Origin: Paucisalibacillus algeriensis
Lineage (GTDB): Bacteria > Bacillota > Bacilli > Bacillales > Amphibacillaceae
DNA: 64,000 nt
NCBI RefSeq assembly: GCF_000577245.1
Contig: NZ_CBYO010000022.1
Coordinates: 653,246 to 717,245, forward strand
Direction: 5' to 3'
Shown in pieces: positions 8,184 through 18,200 of this stretch; within the stretch, counting starts at the first letter, position 1; every line of letters starts with the position of its first letter. The position numbers were made by a program, and so were the translations under genes. The notes under the pieces were generated by a model, which saw only the letters and a list, made by a program, of their open reading frames with translations, did not search any database and was not told where the DNA came from.

Positions 8184-10052
8184 TTAGGGTTGGACTGGTT
8201 TTCTCCAAATGCCTAATAATATTGCTGATATAATGGTTCCTATTGCTAGTGATAATAGGAAGTAGAGTGCATTATCTGCTAGTGGGGTAACAAATATACC
8301 ACCATGTGGTGCTGGTATAGCTGTGTTAAAGAACTGAGTTAATCCTCCGGCAATCGCAGCACCCACTAATGAAGATCCAATGACACGTAACGGATCAGCT
8401 GCAGCAAAAGGAATTGCTCCTTCTGTAATAAAAGAAAGGCCCATAACATAGTTTGTTACACCTGATTTTCGTTCTTCCTCAGAGAATTTATGCTTAAAGA
8501 ACGTACTTGCTAATGCAATGGCTAGAGGTGGTACCATCCCGCCAGCCATAACTGCTGCCATTAAGCTTCCATCTCCTGTATCTGTAAAAATGCCGATAGA
8601 AAACGCATAGGCTGCTTTATTAAATGGCCCCCCCATATCAATTGCCATCATTCCACCAAGAACGATGCCAAGTATCACAGCATTACCCGTTCCAAGGTTT
8701 TGTAAGAAATCAACCATAGCAGTATTAATCGTTGCAAAGATAGGTCCAAATACAAAGTACATTAAAATTCCTGTAAAGAATAATCCAAGTACCGGGTAAA
8801 GTAATATTGGCTTAAGGCCTTCAAGGGTTTTAGGTAGCCCTCGCAAAACCTTTCTCAATAAGAGTACGACATATCCAGCTAAGAATCCGGCAACTAAACC
8901 ACCTAAAAATCCAGCATTACTATTAACCGCAATTAATCCTCCAACCATACCTGGCATCAACCCTGGACGGTCAGCTATACTTAGTGCAATAAATCCAGCA
9001 AATATTGGGATTAAGAAATTAAAAGCATTTCCACCAATTTCATTTAGGAAAGTAAAGGTTGTACTCTCACTACCTAAGATACTTTCAAAAAGAAATGAAA
9101 GGGCAAGTAGTATTCCACCACCTACAACAAATGGAAGCATATGGGATATCCCATTCATTAGATCTTTATAAATTCTTCCCCATATAGAGTTTGCCTTGTC
9201 TTCCATTTCATCGGCATTTCGTTCACTACCATCACTGTGGAAAATAGGCGCATCCTGATTAACTGCCTTCGTAATTAGTTCCTCTGATTTTTTGATGCCA
9301 TCTGCAACAGGACGTTGAAGAACATGTTTTCCATCAAAACGGGCCAAATCTACTTTTTTACTTGCTGCGATAATAACAGCATCAGCACGATTGATTTCCT
9401 CTTCGGATAAAGCATTTTTAGCTCCTTCTGACCCTTGCGTTTCTACACGGATATCCACATTCAATTCCTTGGCTTTTTTCTTTAATGCATCTTCTGCCAT
9501 GTACGTATGTGCAATCCCAGTTGGACAAGCAGTGATGGCAACTATAAATGGTTTATTCCCTAATGGTTGCTCATCTTTAGCATCCTCTTTTTCTACTTCC
9601 TCTTGTTCCTCTGCGAATAAAGCGTGAACTTCCTCCGGTGATGATGCATCTTTTAATTGATCAACAAAATCTTTTTCAATTAACTGTCTAGAAAGTGCTG
9701 CTAACGTTTCTAAATGGGTGTTATTTCCCCCTTCAGGCACAGCAATCATGAAAAACAGATATGCTGGTTGTCCATCGAGAGATTTATACTCTACCCCTTT
9801 TTTACTTTTAGCAAAAAGTACCGTTGGTTCTTTTACCGCCTTATTTTTGGCATGTGGCATAGCAATTCCATCGCCAAGACCTGTTGACGTTTGAGCCTCC
9901 CGCTTTAAAATGGCATCCTTAAATTCTGCAACATCGGTAAGGATGCCGCTTCTGTTAAGGCTTTCAATCATTTCGTCGATTGCAGATTCTTTCTCGGTTG
10001 CCTGCAAATCAAGGATCATGATGTCCTTTCTTAGTAGATCTGTAATCTTCAT
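8184..10052 (-). CDS. fruA: Fructose-specific PTS enzyme IIABC
   Basis: 622 residues that take up fructose and phosphorylate it to fructose-1-phosphate. Order of domains: EIIA (1-145, phospho-histidine at about 67 in GIAMPHAK), EIIB (about 165-265, phospho-cysteine in ITACPTGIAHT), and EIIC membrane domain (about 300-620, with GGMMAIDMGGPFNKAAY and PAPHGGIF). I chose ATG at 10050-10052 because AAGGGTGG lies five bases before it; a GTG nine bases further upstream overlaps that site. Third gene of fruR-fruK-fruA, 26 bases behind fruK. Confidence 0.95.
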   Translation of the reverse strand: MKITDLLRKDIMILDLQATEKESAIDEMIESLNRSGILTDVAEFKDAILKREAQTSTGLGDGIAMPHAKNKAVKEPTVLFAKSKKGVEYKSLDGQPAYLFFMIAVPEGGNNTHLETLAALSRQLIEKDFVDQLKDASSPEEVHALFAEEQEEVEKEDAKDEQPLGNKPFIVAITACPTGIAHTYMAEDALKKKAKELNVDIRVETQGSEGAKNALSEEEINRADAVIIAASKKVDLARFDGKHVLQRPVADGIKKSEELITKAVNQDAPIFHSDGSERNADEMEDKANSIWGRIYKDLMNGISHMLPFVVGGGILLALSFLFESILGSESTTFTFLNEIGGNAFNFLIPIFAGFIALSIADRPGLMPGMVGGLIAVNSNAGFLGGLVAGFLAGYVVLLLRKVLRGLPKTLEGLKPILLYPVLGLFFTGILMYFVFGPIFATINTAMVDFLQNLGTGNAVILGIVLGGMMAIDMGGPFNKAAYAFSIGIFTDTGDGSLMAAVMAGGMVPPLAIALASTFFKHKFSEEERKSGVTNYVMGLSFITEGAIPFAAADPLRVIGSSLVGAAIAGGLTQFFNTAIPAPHGGIFVTPLADNALYFLLSLAIGTIISAILLGIWRKPVQP

Positions 10053-10078
10053 TCTTACCACCCTTTATATTTAAGTCG

Positions 10079-10996
10079 TTATGACCTTACTTGTTTAACT
10101 TCAACTTTATTAAGAAGAGAAAGAATATCATCTTTCTTCGCCAAATCATCCGAAAATGCCGTTCCACTTCCTGATGCAATTCCCATTTTAAAAGCCTTTA
10201 CAGGGTTCTTTGACTGAATAAACTCCCCTGTAAAACCAGCAATCATAGAATCTCCAGCCCCAACTGAATTCTTAACCGTTCCTTTAGGATTAATTCCTTT
10301 ATATGTCCCATTCTTCGTAAATAATAATGCACCCTCGCCAGCCATAGAGACAATAACATGTTCTGCACCTAATTCCAGCAATTTTTCACCATAATGAAGC
10401 ACATCTGCCTCATCTTTTATAGTTACCTGGAATAACTCCTGCAACTCTTCTTTATTTGGTTTCACTAGCAAAGGCTTTAGAGGTAACGATGTCATTAAAT
10501 CCTTACCAGTAGTATCCATAATGAAAGAAGCTTGTTGACTAGAGATTATTTGGATTAGCTGGTTATAGTAGTCATCAGGAAGGCTTGGTGGCTTACTACC
10601 AGATAAAATCACCGTATCCTCTTGTGTTAATTTTTCAAGCTTCTGCTTGAGTTGATTTGCTTCTTCTTGGGTAATAGAAGGGCCGCGTCCATTAATTTCC
10701 GTCTCTTCATTAGATTTTATTTTAATATTAATTCTCGTATCTTCTTCAATCGAAATGAAATCCGTATTAACTCCGTCTTTCGTTAACCAGTCAGAGATAA
10801 ATTTACCAGTAAATCCTCCCAAAAATCCTAAGGCGCATGATTTCATTCCTAGTTCGCGTAATACTCGGGATACATTTATGCCTTTCCCACCTGGTAATTT
10901 AAGATCCCTATCCATTTTATTTAACTTCCCAAGGTTTACTTGTGAAACGCTTACCACATAATCAATAGAGGGATTAAGTGTTACGGTGTAAATCAT
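10079..10996 (-). CDS. fruK: 1-phosphofructokinase
   Basis: 305 residues, PfkB/ribokinase fold. N-terminal YTVTLNPSIDYV and GGKGINVSRVL bind the sugar phosphate; C-terminal NSVGAGDSMIAGF holds the catalytic aspartate and anion hole. It turns fructose-1-phosphate, made by FruA, into fructose-1,6-bisphosphate for glycolysis. The start overlaps the fruR stop by four bases (ATGA), so the two are translated together. Confidence 0.95.
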   Translation of the reverse strand: MIYTVTLNPSIDYVVSVSQVNLGKLNKMDRDLKLPGGKGINVSRVLRELGMKSCALGFLGGFTGKFISDWLTKDGVNTDFISIEEDTRINIKIKSNEETEINGRGPSITQEEANQLKQKLEKLTQEDTVILSGSKPPSLPDDYYNQLIQIISSQQASFIMDTTGKDLMTSLPLKPLLVKPNKEELQELFQVTIKDEADVLHYGEKLLELGAEHVIVSMAGEGALLFTKNGTYKGINPKGTVKNSVGAGDSMIAGFTGEFIQSKNPVKAFKMGIASGSGTAFSDDLAKKDDILSLLNKVEVKQVRS

Positions 10997-11742
10997 TTCT
11001 CTGCCTCCAAAATCGTTGTATTTTCTTTAAATGATGTTAAATCTATATCACTATGATTCGTAATGATGGTTACATTGCTCATGTCACACACTCTTACAAA
11101 ATTAACCTTATTCCATTTCGACTGATCGGCAACAATATAGCTACTAGCGGACGCAGCTATTGCTAACTTTTTAATAGCTGCTTCTTCAGGATCTGGTGTT
11201 GTACAACCAAATTCTTGATCTATTCCATTAATCCCGATAAACGCTTTATCAAATCGATAATCTTCCAAATTACGAAGGCTACTCGAACCAACCATTGCCT
11301 TAGTCGATGCTTTGATTTTTCCACCTAGTAGTATGGTGTCGACCTGATAATCCGATAGTAAAGAGGCATGTTGAACACCATTTGTTACTACTGTAATGTT
11401 CCCAACCTTTATAAAATCTATAATCGCTAGAGTAGTTGTACCCGCGTCTAAAAAGATAACGTCATTTTCTTCTATAAGAGATGCAGCTAATTTTCCAATT
11501 ACTGTTTTTTCTTGAGTGTTTTTGAACGATTTCTCTTGAGCAGTTAACTCTTCATCCAAATGGTAAATTCTCTTTGCACCACCATGAATGCGCTTTAAAT
11601 AACCTTGTTCCTCAAGATGGTCCAGGTCTCTTCTAATAGTAGACTCAGAGCAATTTAACATACTCATCAAATCTTGTGTTTTTACAATACCAGACTTATT
11701 AAGCAGGTTTCGAATAACGGAATACCTTTCATCAGTTAACAT
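10993..11742 (-). CDS. fruR: DeoR-family repressor of the fructose operon
   Basis: 249 residues: N-terminal DeoR helix-turn-helix (MLTDERYSVIRNLL, SESTIRRDLDHLEEQGYL, KRIHGGA) and C-terminal sugar-phosphate sensor (DAGTTT, the typical ligand loop). I start it at the ATG 11740-11742, behind AGGAGGTGTG; 13 additional in-frame codons upstream have no ribosome binding site and would run through the promoter. It very likely responds to fructose-1-phosphate and controls its own operon through repeats in the promoter. Confidence 0.93.
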   Translation of the reverse strand: MLTDERYSVIRNLLNKSGIVKTQDLMSMLNCSESTIRRDLDHLEEQGYLKRIHGGAKRIYHLDEELTAQEKSFKNTQEKTVIGKLAASLIEENDVIFLDAGTTTLAIIDFIKVGNITVVTNGVQHASLLSDYQVDTILLGGKIKASTKAMVGSSSLRNLEDYRFDKAFIGINGIDQEFGCTTPDPEEAAIKKLAIAASASSYIVADQSKWNKVNFVRVCDMSNVTIITNHSDIDLTSFKENTTILEAEK

Positions 11743-11762
11743 CACACACCTCCTAAAACGGT

Positions 11763-11808
11763 ATTTTACCACCAAATTCATTCAAAAACAATCAAATGCG
11801 TTTTCTAA
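11763..11808 (-). promoter_or_regulatory. fru operon promoter, tandem repeat operator, possible cre
   Basis: Minus strand: -35 TTGTTT (11786-11791), -10 TAAAAT (11763-11768), spacing 17. Around the -35 two adjacent decamers, TTGATTGTTT and TTGAATGAAT, share the pattern TTGAwTGwwT, as expected for DeoR-type direct-repeat operators. Just upstream GAAAACGC (about 11797-11804) resembles the core of a CcpA cre site; that part is weak. Confidence 0.65.
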
Positions 11809-11855
11809 CCGTTGAGAGCTAGTTTTAATTTATCCAATTTAATATTTCCCAAAAC

Positions 11856-11891
11856 AAAAGAGCTTGTTGAGGGAATAATTCCTCAACAAGC
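11856..11891 (-). terminator. Terminator of the SNF2 helicase gene
   Basis: Perfect 11-bp stem (GCTTGTTGAGG and complement), 8-base loop, then CTCTTTTGTTTT on the minus strand. It separates the helicase gene (stop at 11981) from the fru promoter. Confidence 0.85.
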
Positions 11892-11980
11892 CTTCACATT
11901 AAACTAAACTATTATTTTTTGCTAAATTGCCCACTATATTCCTCTTTGGCTACCATGGATAATGGATACTGACTGATTAA

Positions 11981-14900
11981 CTAACTCAATAAATCGTGAA
12001 TGTCTTCTTCTGTGAGGGTCCCCATTTGTGCATCCTTTGGATCAATTACTTCTTCTATCAAATGCCGCTTCTTATCTTGTAGTAGATTCATTTTTTCTTC
12101 AATTGTTCCTTTAGCTACGAGCTTAATGACTTGAACAATGTGTTTTTGCCCCATGCGATGGGCACGGTCTGCTGCTTGTTCTTCAACGGCTGGATTCCAC
12201 CAGCTATCGTAAAAAATAACCGTGTCTGCACCTGTTAAATTGAGCCCTGTCCCACCAGCTTTTAACGAAATTAGAAAGATATCTCGTTCTCCTGCATTGA
12301 ACCTGTTACACAGCTCCACTCTCTCCTCAGACGGGGTTTGTCCGTCTAAATAGAAATGAGAAATTCCACTACCAGTTAGTTCATGACCAATCAAATGCAG
12401 CATCTTGGTAAATTGTGAAAAAATCAGCATCCTGCGTCCTGCGTTTCTTGCTTCTTCCACAATACGTAGCAATTGTTCAAACTTTGCTGAAGAACCTTCA
12501 TAACCATCGACAAACAAAGCTGGATGACAACAGATCTGCCGTAGTCTGGTTAACCCAGCAAGGATTTTAATTCTATTTTTCCTAATGGTATCCTTATCTA
12601 AATGCCTTAAGGTTTTATGACGTAGTTTTGCCAAATAACTTGCATATAGTTTCTTCTGTTCTGGCAACATATCACTGGCATCAATAACTTCCTTTTTCTC
12701 TGGTAGTTCCCCAAGCACATCCTCCTTCACCCTGCGTAGCATAAATGGGCGAATTCTACGGGAAATCTGCTTGTTTGTTAATTCACTGTACTCTCTTAAT
12801 CCTAAGAATAGCTCTGGGAAAACAACATGAAAAATCGACCAGAGTTCCTCTAAATTATTTTCCATTGGTGTCCCGGTTAAGGCAAAACGATGTGTTGCCT
12901 GGAGCTTTTTCACGACACGGGCAGTCTGGGTTAAAGCATTTTTAAATACTTGAGCTTCATCAAAAAAGGCGACATGATATTCCTGGTCCTGATACCACTT
13001 TATATCACTTCGAAGCAATGGATAGCTTGTGATAAGCACGTCTATCTCGTCAAGATCCGATTGTAGATTTACTCGCTCTGTCTTATTTCCATCCATAATT
13101 ACTGTCTGAATTTCTGGTGCAAACTTCATGATTTCACTTTGCCAATTGTAGGTAACCGATGACGGACAAACAATTAATACCTTATTTCCCGATTCACGAA
13201 TCATGGAAAGCTCAGATAATATAAAAGCAATACTCTGTACTGTTTTCCCAAGACCCATGTCGTCTGCTAGAATTCCTCCGAATCCGTAGCTTGCAAGTGT
13301 CTTCATCCACTTGAAACCGTCTTTTTGATAGTTTCGCAAAACACCTTCTAACTGAGACGGAACATCAAATTCTAATTGTTCTGGATGTTGCAACTTCCCT
13401 AGAAACTCTCGAAAAGATTCTTCCATTGAGACGGCATTACTTTCCTCAAAGTAATTTAATAGCCTAAGTCCCTCCACAACAGGTACTTCAAAGGTCTTTT
13501 CCCATTCATCATCTTGAGCTGGGACGGACTGTAAGAAGCGCTGAATTTCTTCCATTTCTTTGGATTCTAAGGAGAATAACGTACCATCTCGCAGTCGGTA
13601 ATACTTTCGCTTTTCTTCCAACGCTGCTAATATTTCTTTAATCTCTGCTTCTGGAATCCCATCAATTGTAAAGGTAAATTCTAGAAAATGATTCTTTTCC
13701 CGATAATGTCTTACCTTGAATTTCGGTATCGTAGTTTTGGGTAAAATTCGCATTCTCACTGCAGTTGTTGCATACACTTGAACTAATTTCTGTAATTTTG
13801 GTAATTCATGGTATAAGAAATTATATTCTATTTCTTCATTTTGAATATAATAGCCACTCTCCGTTTGGTTAAACTGGCTATCCACCATCAATTGAAGAAT
13901 CTCTTCTTCCTTCTCCATATCACGGATAATCATAGAGCCTACCTTTGGTTGCCTATGATCAAGTGGATTAATCACTACATTTTCATAATGAAATTCTAAT
14001 CCAGCTAGCAGTCGATTTTTCAATCGATCAAGATATAGCTTTGCCTTTAATGGCGTTTTTTGGATCTCGGCTGTAATTTCTCCAGATAAATGAACTTCTC
14101 CCATTTTTCTTAACTGTGGCAAAAGCTTTTCCATGTAATATTTCAATCCGTGCCGAGGTATAGGAATTTCATTTGTTCTGGAATTGTCTAACATACGTTT
14201 TAATTCAAATAAGCGTTCTGCTTCCCCTCTTTTGACCGGAACAATTTTACCACCAGCAAGTACCGTGTCATAGTCTTTTAAAATAACCATGTTAGGTAAT
14301 CCGTCAATAATTAGTCGATATCCATGATCATCAGTACCAGTAAATTCAAATGTTAGTGGTAGTGGAGCATCTGACACTGTGAAATCCTGATAATGTCTTC
14401 CTTTATATTGCAAGGTTACTTGTGGAGCTTTTACTAATAATGGTTCCAGCCTCTTCCAAGAGGATGATGGGACAGGTAGGATACCATTGTCTGATTGGTG
14501 GTTTACCTTTGCCCGGATATACAATTTTTCATCATCCATTATATGAATCAATTGCTGTATAACCATATCTGTTTCTTCTGCAAAGCAATGTTTCGTTGGG
14601 TCATATGTCAGACTTTTGGAGTGGACATACTTGCTACCTTCTCTTATTCGTTCTAGGAATTCACGAATATCTGTTACTTGCTTTGAGCCGATGACCATGC
14701 CAATACCAAACATATTAGTTCTATCCTCTGCAGGTATCACTTTGCTAAGAATGGTCGTCTTTAACACGGTTCTATTTTCAAAATGGCGCCTGTAACCACT
14801 TGTTGGAATTGGAGTAGACTCAAATAATTCTAATAATCCTTCCGAAAGTTCTCCGCCACTATATTCAGGAACAAACTCATCATGTATCTGTTTTTGCTGA

Positions 14901-15172
14901 AGATGCTGCCAAGCAATTAAAACGGCGGCAACATGTTGGCAATCCTTCTGTATGGAAGAAAGCGATGGACAACTACAAGTCGCTGTGAAGCTTTCATTAT
15001 TTTTCATGAGTTGGACACAGAATTCCTCTATCCCATGAACCTTGGCATTTAAAGTATCTGGAGTTACCTCTTCAATCATGACCTTTCCACTATGATAAAA
15101 GGCATCCCCTCTTTTAAAGGAGACTGCCCCACATCGTTCTTTGATGATCTTTTGATTTAGTTTAATTTGCAT
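11981..15172 (-). CDS. SWIM zinc-finger SNF2-family helicase
   Basis: 1063 residues. N-terminal SWIM zinc finger with C66, C68, C78 and H80; a long SNF2-associated middle region; then the motor: ILADDMGLGKT (Walker A, near residue 635), FFDEAQ (motif II), LTGTPMENN (III), SQFTKML (IV), and SLKAGGTGLNLTGADTVI (V) plus DRAHRMGQ (VI). It should be a DNA translocase acting in chromatin-like remodelling, transcription or repair; bacterial members are poorly understood. The start ATG at 15170-15172 follows AGAGGAGG; a longer frame upstream runs through a hairpin repeat and lacks a ribosome binding site. Confidence 0.92.
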   Translation of the reverse strand: MQIKLNQKIIKERCGAVSFKRGDAFYHSGKVMIEEVTPDTLNAKVHGIEEFCVQLMKNNESFTATCSCPSLSSIQKDCQHVAAVLIAWQHLQQKQIHDEFVPEYSGGELSEGLLELFESTPIPTSGYRRHFENRTVLKTTILSKVIPAEDRTNMFGIGMVIGSKQVTDIREFLERIREGSKYVHSKSLTYDPTKHCFAEETDMVIQQLIHIMDDEKLYIRAKVNHQSDNGILPVPSSSWKRLEPLLVKAPQVTLQYKGRHYQDFTVSDAPLPLTFEFTGTDDHGYRLIIDGLPNMVILKDYDTVLAGGKIVPVKRGEAERLFELKRMLDNSRTNEIPIPRHGLKYYMEKLLPQLRKMGEVHLSGEITAEIQKTPLKAKLYLDRLKNRLLAGLEFHYENVVINPLDHRQPKVGSMIIRDMEKEEEILQLMVDSQFNQTESGYYIQNEEIEYNFLYHELPKLQKLVQVYATTAVRMRILPKTTIPKFKVRHYREKNHFLEFTFTIDGIPEAEIKEILAALEEKRKYYRLRDGTLFSLESKEMEEIQRFLQSVPAQDDEWEKTFEVPVVEGLRLLNYFEESNAVSMEESFREFLGKLQHPEQLEFDVPSQLEGVLRNYQKDGFKWMKTLASYGFGGILADDMGLGKTVQSIAFILSELSMIRESGNKVLIVCPSSVTYNWQSEIMKFAPEIQTVIMDGNKTERVNLQSDLDEIDVLITSYPLLRSDIKWYQDQEYHVAFFDEAQVFKNALTQTARVVKKLQATHRFALTGTPMENNLEELWSIFHVVFPELFLGLREYSELTNKQISRRIRPFMLRRVKEDVLGELPEKKEVIDASDMLPEQKKLYASYLAKLRHKTLRHLDKDTIRKNRIKILAGLTRLRQICCHPALFVDGYEGSSAKFEQLLRIVEEARNAGRRMLIFSQFTKMLHLIGHELTGSGISHFYLDGQTPSEERVELCNRFNAGERDIFLISLKAGGTGLNLTGADTVIFYDSWWNPAVEEQAADRAHRMGQKHIVQVIKLVAKGTIEEKMNLLQDKKRHLIEEVIDPKDAQMGTLTEEDIHDLLS

Positions 15173-15188
15173 GAAGGCGCCTCCTCTT

Positions 15189-15255
15189 TGGGACAATGGG
15201 TCAGGTTTACTGTCCCACTTCTGATTTGGGACGGTAAACCTGACCCCTCGTCCCA
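15189..15255. repeat. Large hairpin repeat of the GGGACA/TGTCCC family, in the helicase leader
   Basis: A 67-base near-perfect foldback: inner 20-bp stem (15198-15217 with 15227-15246, one G-T pair) with a 9-base loop, then a 3x3 internal loop, then an outer 6-bp stem TGGGAC/GTCCCA. It ends about 17 bases before the helicase start. The same words recur at 15406-15416, 36703-36731 and 43420-43430. It may be a mobile palindromic repeat, an RNA control element, or both. Between 15256 and 15461 I see no gene. Confidence 0.75.
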
Positions 15256-15461
15256 CCACCGAACAATTATCTACTTACTCAATTTATCATGAAGTCCAAA
15301 AACTCGCCAGTACATTAGATTGTTTGAGATGCTACTTATATAGGCAAAAGCCATAGTGAGGTTTTGTTGGAACATACTACTTAATAGCTACTCATAAACT
15401 ATTAAGGGGACAGTCCGTCTATATAGCATTACAACATAAAATTGATGATTTACCAGTTTTT

Positions 15462-15488
15462 TGGAACATTTGTCAGTTTCGAGCCGTC
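15462..15488 (+). promoter_or_regulatory. ECF-sigma type promoter before the DUF4349 gene
   Basis: TGGAAC (15462-15467), 17-base spacer, CGTC (15485-15488). This fits the Bacillus ECF pattern (AAC in the -35, CGTC in the -10, spacing 16-17; SigM-like). The ECF gene at 55589-56113 has the same words in front of it. Confidence 0.6.
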
Positions 15489-15534
15489 CTATTAGAAAGA
15501 TAGAATAGTCTAATCACAAAAAAGGGGTGTCAAG

Positions 15535-16470
15535 ATGAAAAAATCCATATTTTTGATTCTAGTTGGACTTTGTTTTTTCATGTTTCTAGCTGCATGTAGT
15601 AACGAGTCGAAAAGCGGTGATTCAGCTGAACTAGCTGAGGATTATGATAGTAGTGAAGAAAAGTCTGAAGGTTACAGTCTGTCAAATTCAGCAGAAAATG
15701 AAAGTGTTAATGAAGAATCAGATGCACCACAAGATGATAAGAGAGCTTCAACCAATAAGGCAGACCTTGCTGTAGACCGAAAAATAATTTATACTGCTAA
15801 TCTAGCTATTGAGGTGAAAGATTTTCAACCCTCTTTCAACCATATTCAGTCGAAAGTGACAGACTATGGTGGCTATATTGTGGAATCGAATATGAGTGGA
15901 GTCGAAGGGGATGACATGGCAAATGGTTATATTACAGTGCGAATTCCTCAGGACCAATTTCGAGACTTTATTCAGTTAGTTGAAGATGGCAGTAGTAAAG
16001 TATTAGAAAGTACGATTTCAGGTCAAGACGTGACCGAAGAATATGTTGATTTGGAATCACGTCTGAAATCAAAACGTGTCGTGGAAGAGCGATTACTATC
16101 CTTCATGGAGAAAGCAGAAAAAACAGAAGATCTCCTTACCATTTCAAATGATTTAGCTAAAGTGCAAGAAGAAATCGAGGAAGTTTTAGGACGAATGAAG
16201 TACTTAGAGAATAGAGCAGAACTCGCAACCATTACCATTCACATTCAAGAAAATAATGTGAAACTTTCAACCATCCATGACGACGATTTAAACACATGGG
16301 AACAAACAAAACAACAATTTGTGAAAAGTATTAACATGCTCCTAGCCTTCTTTTCTAACCTTTTTGTTTTCCTAGTTGGAAACTTACCGGTCCTTTTATT
16401 ATTAGGGATTATTGGTGCAGTAACATATTTATTTATTAGGAAAAGAAAAGAAAGTAGACCCCATGATTAA
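15535..16470 (+). CDS. DUF4349 lipoprotein with C-terminal membrane anchor
   Basis: 311 residues. Signal peptide with lipobox LAAC (Cys near residue 21), a low-complexity acidic linker (about 25-78), the DUF4349 domain (about 80-260; IIYTANLAIEVKDF, YGGYIVESNMSG, QVTEEYVDLESRLKS type helix), then a membrane segment and a basic tail RKRKE. The long helical part is a predicted coiled coil. The protein would sit on the outer face of the cell membrane. Function unknown. Its ECF-type promoter and AAAAAGGGG ribosome binding site point to an envelope stress role. Confidence 0.88.
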   Translation: MKKSIFLILVGLCFFMFLAACSNESKSGDSAELAEDYDSSEEKSEGYSLSNSAENESVNEESDAPQDDKRASTNKADLAVDRKIIYTANLAIEVKDFQPSFNHIQSKVTDYGGYIVESNMSGVEGDDMANGYITVRIPQDQFRDFIQLVEDGSSKVLESTISGQDVTEEYVDLESRLKSKRVVEERLLSFMEKAEKTEDLLTISNDLAKVQEEIEEVLGRMKYLENRAELATITIHIQENNVKLSTIHDDDLNTWEQTKQQFVKSINMLLAFFSNLFVFLVGNLPVLLLLGIIGAVTYLFIRKRKESRPHD

Positions 16471-16527
16471 ATTATTGACTCTGGCTGTAAAGAGAAACCA
16501 TATTGAAAGAAGATAAGTCGTAACATG

Positions 16528-16564
16528 AAAATGCTCTCTACTAGTTTATAGTGGAGAGCATTTT
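16528..16564. terminator. Bidirectional terminator
   Basis: 14-bp stem with one G-T pair (AAAATGCTCTCTAC / GTGGAGAGCATTTT) and a 9-base loop, with A run before and T run after, so it can serve both the DUF4349 gene and the convergent AlkD-like gene whose stop is at 16567. Confidence 0.8.
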
Positions 16565-16566
16565 AT

Positions 16567-17274
16567 CTAACACCTTACATATTTACGTTTAAAACCCAGC
16601 TTTCCTCTGTCTAGTTCCTTTTGAATACTTTCATAAGCGTTGAGGATACTATTCTTTTTCTTTTCTCGTATTACTTCTACCGGACCTATTTCTTTGGCTG
16701 TCTCGACGGCCTTTTCATGGAGTGGTAGATAGGATATCCCTACCGTATACACAAAATTATTCATTGATACTTTCGTTCTTTCTGGGGCGTCATGTATGGT
16801 ATTTTTCACCATTTCAAGCATGTTAGCAATTTTATGTTCGTCGAACTCAAAGTCTTTGCGGTTTCCTAATAGCCAGCAATAACAACTCCAACCCGCTGAC
16901 ATTCTTAGCTCTTCTCCGCTTCTAATCCATTTATCTGCAACAACTTGCGCTATATCTGCTTCCGATAATGTGACGGCTACCACATAATCAGAAATCATAT
17001 AGAAATATGCAGAATCCATCCAACGATCATAATCCGACTCCGTCATGCCATTTGGATCCGCAATAATGCCTGCAAAATACATAGCGTCATAGTTCCCTGT
17101 TGCATAAAGTTCCTCTGCTAATGGTTGATTTATTTTAATCTTTTTAGCGATGGGCTTCATCGCACCTGTAGCCACACCAAAAAGTGGCTCATGAGCACCA
17201 TTGGACATGTACATTTTTTTCGTTCTTTCCTTACCAAGGGCTTCAAGCTCTTGCATAACAGTCTGTAAATCCAT
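16567..17274 (-). CDS. DNA alkylation repair protein (AlkD-like HEAT-repeat family)
   Basis: 235 residues of alpha-helical repeats matching the AlkD/DNA_alkylation family, which excise bulky or positively charged alkylated bases without base flipping. Seen here: N-terminal LEALGKERTKKMYMSNGA, then GVATGAMKPIAKKI, YDAMYFAGIIAD and SAGWSCYCWLLGNR. I cannot confirm the catalytic aspartate and arginine by eye, so DNA glycosylase activity is family knowledge rather than proof. ATG follows AAGGAAG. Single gene convergent with the DUF4349 gene. Confidence 0.8.
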   Translation of the reverse strand: MDLQTVMQELEALGKERTKKMYMSNGAHEPLFGVATGAMKPIAKKIKINQPLAEELYATGNYDAMYFAGIIADPNGMTESDYDRWMDSAYFYMISDYVVAVTLSEADIAQVVADKWIRSGEELRMSAGWSCYCWLLGNRKDFEFDEHKIANMLEMVKNTIHDAPERTKVSMNNFVYTVGISYLPLHEKAVETAKEIGPVEVIREKKKNSILNAYESIQKELDRGKLGFKRKYVRC

Positions 17275-17377
17275 CCTACTGCACTTCCTTCTTTTCTCGA
17301 ATTCCTATAGTTACTAGTAATAGTATAGCAAATTTGTCCATTTATCTACATGCTAGGTACAGACTTGATAATCCAAC

Positions 17378-17926
<549 letters not shown>

Positions 17927-18160
17927 TTATTCTATAGCCTTTTTCTCTTCTATGTATTCTTTGAATGCTTTTTGAACTTTATCTTCTTTAGGGGCTATAG
18001 TTGAAATTCTCTTTTGGATATCACTAAGTAAGTACAACCCTCTAAAAATACAGCCTACTACAATCCCAAAAGCAATAATGCCACCAACAATTGGTCCGCC
18101 CATCATCAATAAGATGAATCCTAACAGTGTACTCAATATGATTGATATCAGTAAATACAT
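17927..18160 (-). CDS. Small membrane protein, two segments
   Basis: 77 residues: two adjacent hydrophobic helices rich in glycine (FILLMMGGPIVGGIIAFGIV) then a charged tail ending in KEYIEEKKAIE. ATG follows GGGAGAGG. It is the first downstream member after three other small minus-strand genes (18201-19213), possibly one transcript with them. No family recognised. Confidence 0.7.
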   Translation of the reverse strand: MYLLISIILSTLLGFILLMMGGPIVGGIIAFGIVVGCIFRGLYLLSDIQKRISTIAPKEDKVQKAFKEYIEEKKAIE

Positions 18161-18200
18161 GTAACCTCTCCCTGTCTATAGCCAAAAATTTCATAAAATG

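Noticed and set aside
15173..15259. 29-codon N-terminal extension of the SNF2 helicase
   Set aside because: The extension is the hairpin repeat; the ATG at 15172 has AGAGGAGG and the protein family begins there.
15256..15461. Possible riboswitch (AGGCAAAAGCC words) upstream of the DUF4349 gene
   Set aside because: No known aptamer core could be recognised and it lies upstream of the likely ECF promoter, so it would not be in the transcript.
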